A DNA stretch of 15,283 bases, taken from Paracoccaceae bacterium (GTDB lineage: Bacteria; Pseudomonadota; Alphaproteobacteria; Rhodobacterales; Rhodobacteraceae). This document shows positions 13,620-15,283 of this stretch, piece after piece. The stretch lies in NCBI GenBank assembly GCA_019090405.1, contig JAHRVZ010000022.1:1-15283 (forward strand), written 5' to 3'. Each line of letters starts with the position of its first letter. Positions within the stretch are counted from its first letter, which is position 1. The notes beneath the pieces were generated by a model that did not search any database, was not told the DNA's origin, and saw only the letters and a list, made by a program, of their open reading frames with translations. The position numbers were made by a program, and so were the translations under genes.

Positions 13620-13633
13620 TTGATTTAGATCAA
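13620..13633. promoter_or_regulatory. FNR/FnrL-type binding site between ctaC and tldD
   Basis: TTGATTTAGATCAA matches the FNR-family palindrome TTGAT-N4-ATCAA in all ten defined positions. It lies 147 bases upstream of the ctaC start and only 20 bases before the tldD ATG. At that distance it could not activate tldD from a normal site but could repress it, or it could control ctaC in the other direction. FnrL-type oxygen sensors are common in Rhodobacteraceae. A second palindrome, TGATTT-N5-AAATCA (13621-13637), overlaps it, so a different regulator is possible. Confidence 0.6.
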
Positions 13634-13652
13634 ATCATGGGACCACAAAAAC

Positions 13653-15074
13653 ATGAAAAATGCCGTTTTCCGCCCGTTTGATTCGTCTTTGCCACTGGAT
13701 GACTCTCTAAAAACGCTGCGATCCGCGCTTGCCGGGGCCGATGATGGTGAATTATTCGTAGAGCGGCGCAAATCCGAAGCATTGGTGTTTGATGACGGGC
13801 GTTTGCGTACAGCCAGCTATGACGCATCCGAGGGGTTTGGTCTGCGGGCGGTACGCGATGACGTCACCGGATACGCCCATTCGACCGAACTGTCCCCTGC
13901 TGCGCTAGGTCGCGCCGCCGAAACCGCGCGTCTGGCTGTTGGCGAAGGCGGCGGGACTTGGGCAGATGGCCCAAAACCCACCAATCGGCGGCTTTATACT
14001 GACGATGATCCGATTTCTGGCCAGTCGTTCCCGGTCAAAATCGAAACATTGCGAGAGATTGACGCCTTTGCCCGCGATCTTGATCCAAGGGTTGTACAGG
14101 TTTCGGCAACTCTGGCCGCATCCATACAAGAGGTCGAAATTCTGCGCGCCGATGGCGTCATTGTGCGCGACGTGCGGCCGATGACGCGGGTGAATGTTTC
14201 GGTGATTCTGCAACAGAACGGACGCCGAGAAAGCGGATCCGCCGGAGGTGGCGGGCGAGTTGGTCTGGACGGGCTGATTGATCCGACCGACTGGCAGGCC
14301 AAGGCCCGCGAAGCCTTGCGCATCGCCACGGTCAATCTTGACGCCGTTCCTGCACCTGCAGGCGTGATGGAGGTGGCTCTTGGTCCCGGCTGGCCCGGAA
14401 TTCTGCTGCACGAGGCCATCGGGCATGGCCTTGAGGGTGATTTCAACCGCAAAGGGTCCAGCGCATTTGCCGGGCTGATGGGGCAACAGATCGCGGCGCG
14501 CGGTGTCACCGTTTTGGATGACGGAACCATCCCGGACCGGCGCGGATCAATCACCGTCGACGACGAAGGCACCCCATCGCAGCGCAATACGTTGATCGAG
14601 GACGGAATACTGGTTGGGTTCATGCAGGACCGTCAGAATGCCCGCCTGATGGGGGTTGAACCAACTGGCAATGGACGCCGGGAAAGCTATGCCCATGCGC
14701 CGATGCCACGCATGACCAACACTTATATGCTGGGCGGTGATGCGGAACCTGCCGATTTGGTCGCTGAAATCAAAGACGGTATTTACGCTGTTGGTTTTGG
14801 TGGTGGTCAGGTCGACATCACCAACGGCAAATTCGTGTTCTCATGCACCGAAGCCTATCGCGTAGAAAATGGCAAAGTCGGCGCACCGGTCAAAGGCGCG
14901 ACACTGATTGGCGACGGCGCCACTGCCCTGAAGCAAATTCGCGCACTTGGCAACGACATGGCGCTGGATCCCGGTATGGGGAATTGTGGCAAACAGGGCC
15001 AGTGGGTGCCTGTTGGCGTTGGTCAACCAACTGTGTTGATGGATGGCTTAACCGTAGGTGGCGCAGCAACTTAG
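13653..15074 (+). CDS. tldD: Metalloprotease TldD
   Basis: TldD is the catalytic subunit of the TldD/TldE (PmbA) heterodimeric zinc protease, a cytoplasmic enzyme that degrades unfolded peptides and matures some ribosomal peptides such as microcins. The 473-residue protein has the usual length. It shows ERRKSEALVFDDGRLRTASYDASEGFGLRAV (37-67). The zinc motif is HEAIGH (253-258) within LLHEAIGHGLEGDFNRKGSSAFAG (251-274). Conserved segments DDEGTPSQRNTLIEDGILVGFMQDR (303-327) and PGMGNCGKQGQWVPVGVGQP (440-459) follow. GGGA lies about nine bases before the ATG. It is divergent from ctaC with an FNR-type box between them, and is followed by dprA on the same strand. The partner gene tldE is not in the window and no peptide-precursor gene is nearby, which favours a housekeeping role. 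Confidence 0.96.
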   Translation: MKNAVFRPFDSSLPLDDSLKTLRSALAGADDGELFVERRKSEALVFDDGRLRTASYDASEGFGLRAVRDDVTGYAHSTELSPAALGRAAETARLAVGEGGGTWADGPKPTNRRLYTDDDPISGQSFPVKIETLREIDAFARDLDPRVVQVSATLAASIQEVEILRADGVIVRDVRPMTRVNVSVILQQNGRRESGSAGGGGRVGLDGLIDPTDWQAKAREALRIATVNLDAVPAPAGVMEVALGPGWPGILLHEAIGHGLEGDFNRKGSSAFAGLMGQQIAARGVTVLDDGTIPDRRGSITVDDEGTPSQRNTLIEDGILVGFMQDRQNARLMGVEPTGNGRRESYAHAPMPRMTNTYMLGGDAEPADLVAEIKDGIYAVGFGGGQVDITNGKFVFSCTEAYRVENGKVGAPVKGATLIGDGATALKQIRALGNDMALDPGMGNCGKQGQWVPVGVGQPTVLMDGLTVGGAAT

Positions 15075-15080
15075 CCTTCA

Positions 15081-15114
15081 TGGTTTTGGTTTCACAACTT
15101 GGTGTCTAAAACCA
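15081..15114 (+). terminator. Weak stem-loop after tldD
   Basis: TGGTTTT (15081-15087) pairs with AAAACCA (15108-15114) across a 20-base loop, six bases after the tldD stop. The loop is long and no T-run follows, so termination is doubtful. The remainder of the 132-bp gap to dprA is AT-rich at 15115-15150 and may hold the dprA promoter, but I see no convincing -35/-10 pair. Confidence 0.25.
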
Positions 15115-15206
15115 ATTTCCATAGAAATTTCGATTTATTTGAATTGATTCACCGCTCGTTAACCGAGTCGGGTCTAAACCGATTGGGCAACAAGACGGAG
15201 CGACGG

Positions 15207-15283
15207 ATGACCGAGGAACACATTTCTTCCACTCACCCCCCCACTCCACCCACCACGGAAGAAGATCGGTTCGCGTGGCTTCG
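15207..15283 (+). CDS. dprA: DNA-processing protein DprA, N-terminus (cut by window edge)
   Basis: Only 25 codons are visible: a polar, proline- and threonine-rich start (MTEEHISSTHPPTPPTTEE) followed by DRFAWLR. In Rhodobacteraceae DprA proteins as I remember them, the structured part begins with a D-R-x-A-W-L-R segment of this kind after a variable leader, and dprA often lies near tldD. DprA loads RecA onto incoming single-stranded DNA during transformation. GGAG stands six bases before the ATG, so the start is well supported. The identification rests on a short stretch and needs the rest of the gene; another protein is possible. Confidence 0.6.
   Translation, partial: MTEEHISSTHPPTPPTTEEDRFAWL

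Noticed and set aside
3258..15096. Shared 11-mer TTTGGTTTCAC shortly after the apt and tldD stops
   Set aside because: An exact 11-base match between two places in a 15-kb sequence is expected many times by chance, and the flanks do not match.
1..15283. Mobile elements, CRISPR arrays, tRNA genes, toxin-antitoxin or defence genes
   Set aside because: I looked for direct repeats with spacers, transposase or integrase motifs, cloverleaf sequences and small paired genes and saw none. The window appears to be core genome.

Overview
The window looks like chromosomal housekeeping DNA from an alphaproteobacterium, most likely a marine Rhodobacteraceae (Roseobacter-group) species. The evidence is the gene order ctaC-ctaB-small ORF-ctaG-ctaE-SURF1 for an aa3-type cytochrome c oxidase, the close match of the TldD, M16 peptidase and DprA N-termini to remembered roseobacter proteins, and a moderate GC content judged by eye. 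No taxonomic search was possible. All genes appear intact except the two cut by the window edges. There are no tRNA or rRNA genes, insertion sequences, phage genes or CRISPR arrays that I can see.

Layout. 1-860 (-): 5' part of a SulP anion transporter, divergent from the next block. 1111-3254 (+): mtnP, a LysE/RhtB exporter and apt. MtnP releases adenine from methylthioadenosine and Apt converts adenine to AMP, so together they form an adenine-recovery module. 3255-3353: convergent gap filled with inverted repeats. 3354-4772 (-): GlcD/D-2-hydroxyglutarate dehydrogenase-type flavoprotein. 4977-5987 (+): PLP enzyme related to diaminopropionate ammonia-lyase, divergent from the flavoprotein.

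6025-13473 (-) is one long co-directional run. In the direction of transcription it reads ctaC, ctaB, a 53-residue membrane protein, ctaG and ctaE. A strong 12-bp hairpin follows, then SURF1, thrC, an M16 zinc peptidase and a RimJ-like acetyltransferase. The first part encodes oxidase subunits II and III plus heme O synthase and the CuB chaperone. SURF1 also belongs to oxidase assembly but lies beyond the hairpin and is translationally coupled to thrC. Subunit I (ctaD) is not in the window. 13653-15074 (+): tldD, divergent from ctaC, followed by the start of dprA (15207 to the edge).

The most interesting non-coding signals are a perfect FNR-type palindrome between ctaC and tldD, a pair of perfect hairpins between ctaC and ctaB, and the hairpin that separates the oxidase genes from SURF1. 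I found no gene cluster that looks like an undescribed system; the window is largely ordinary core genome.
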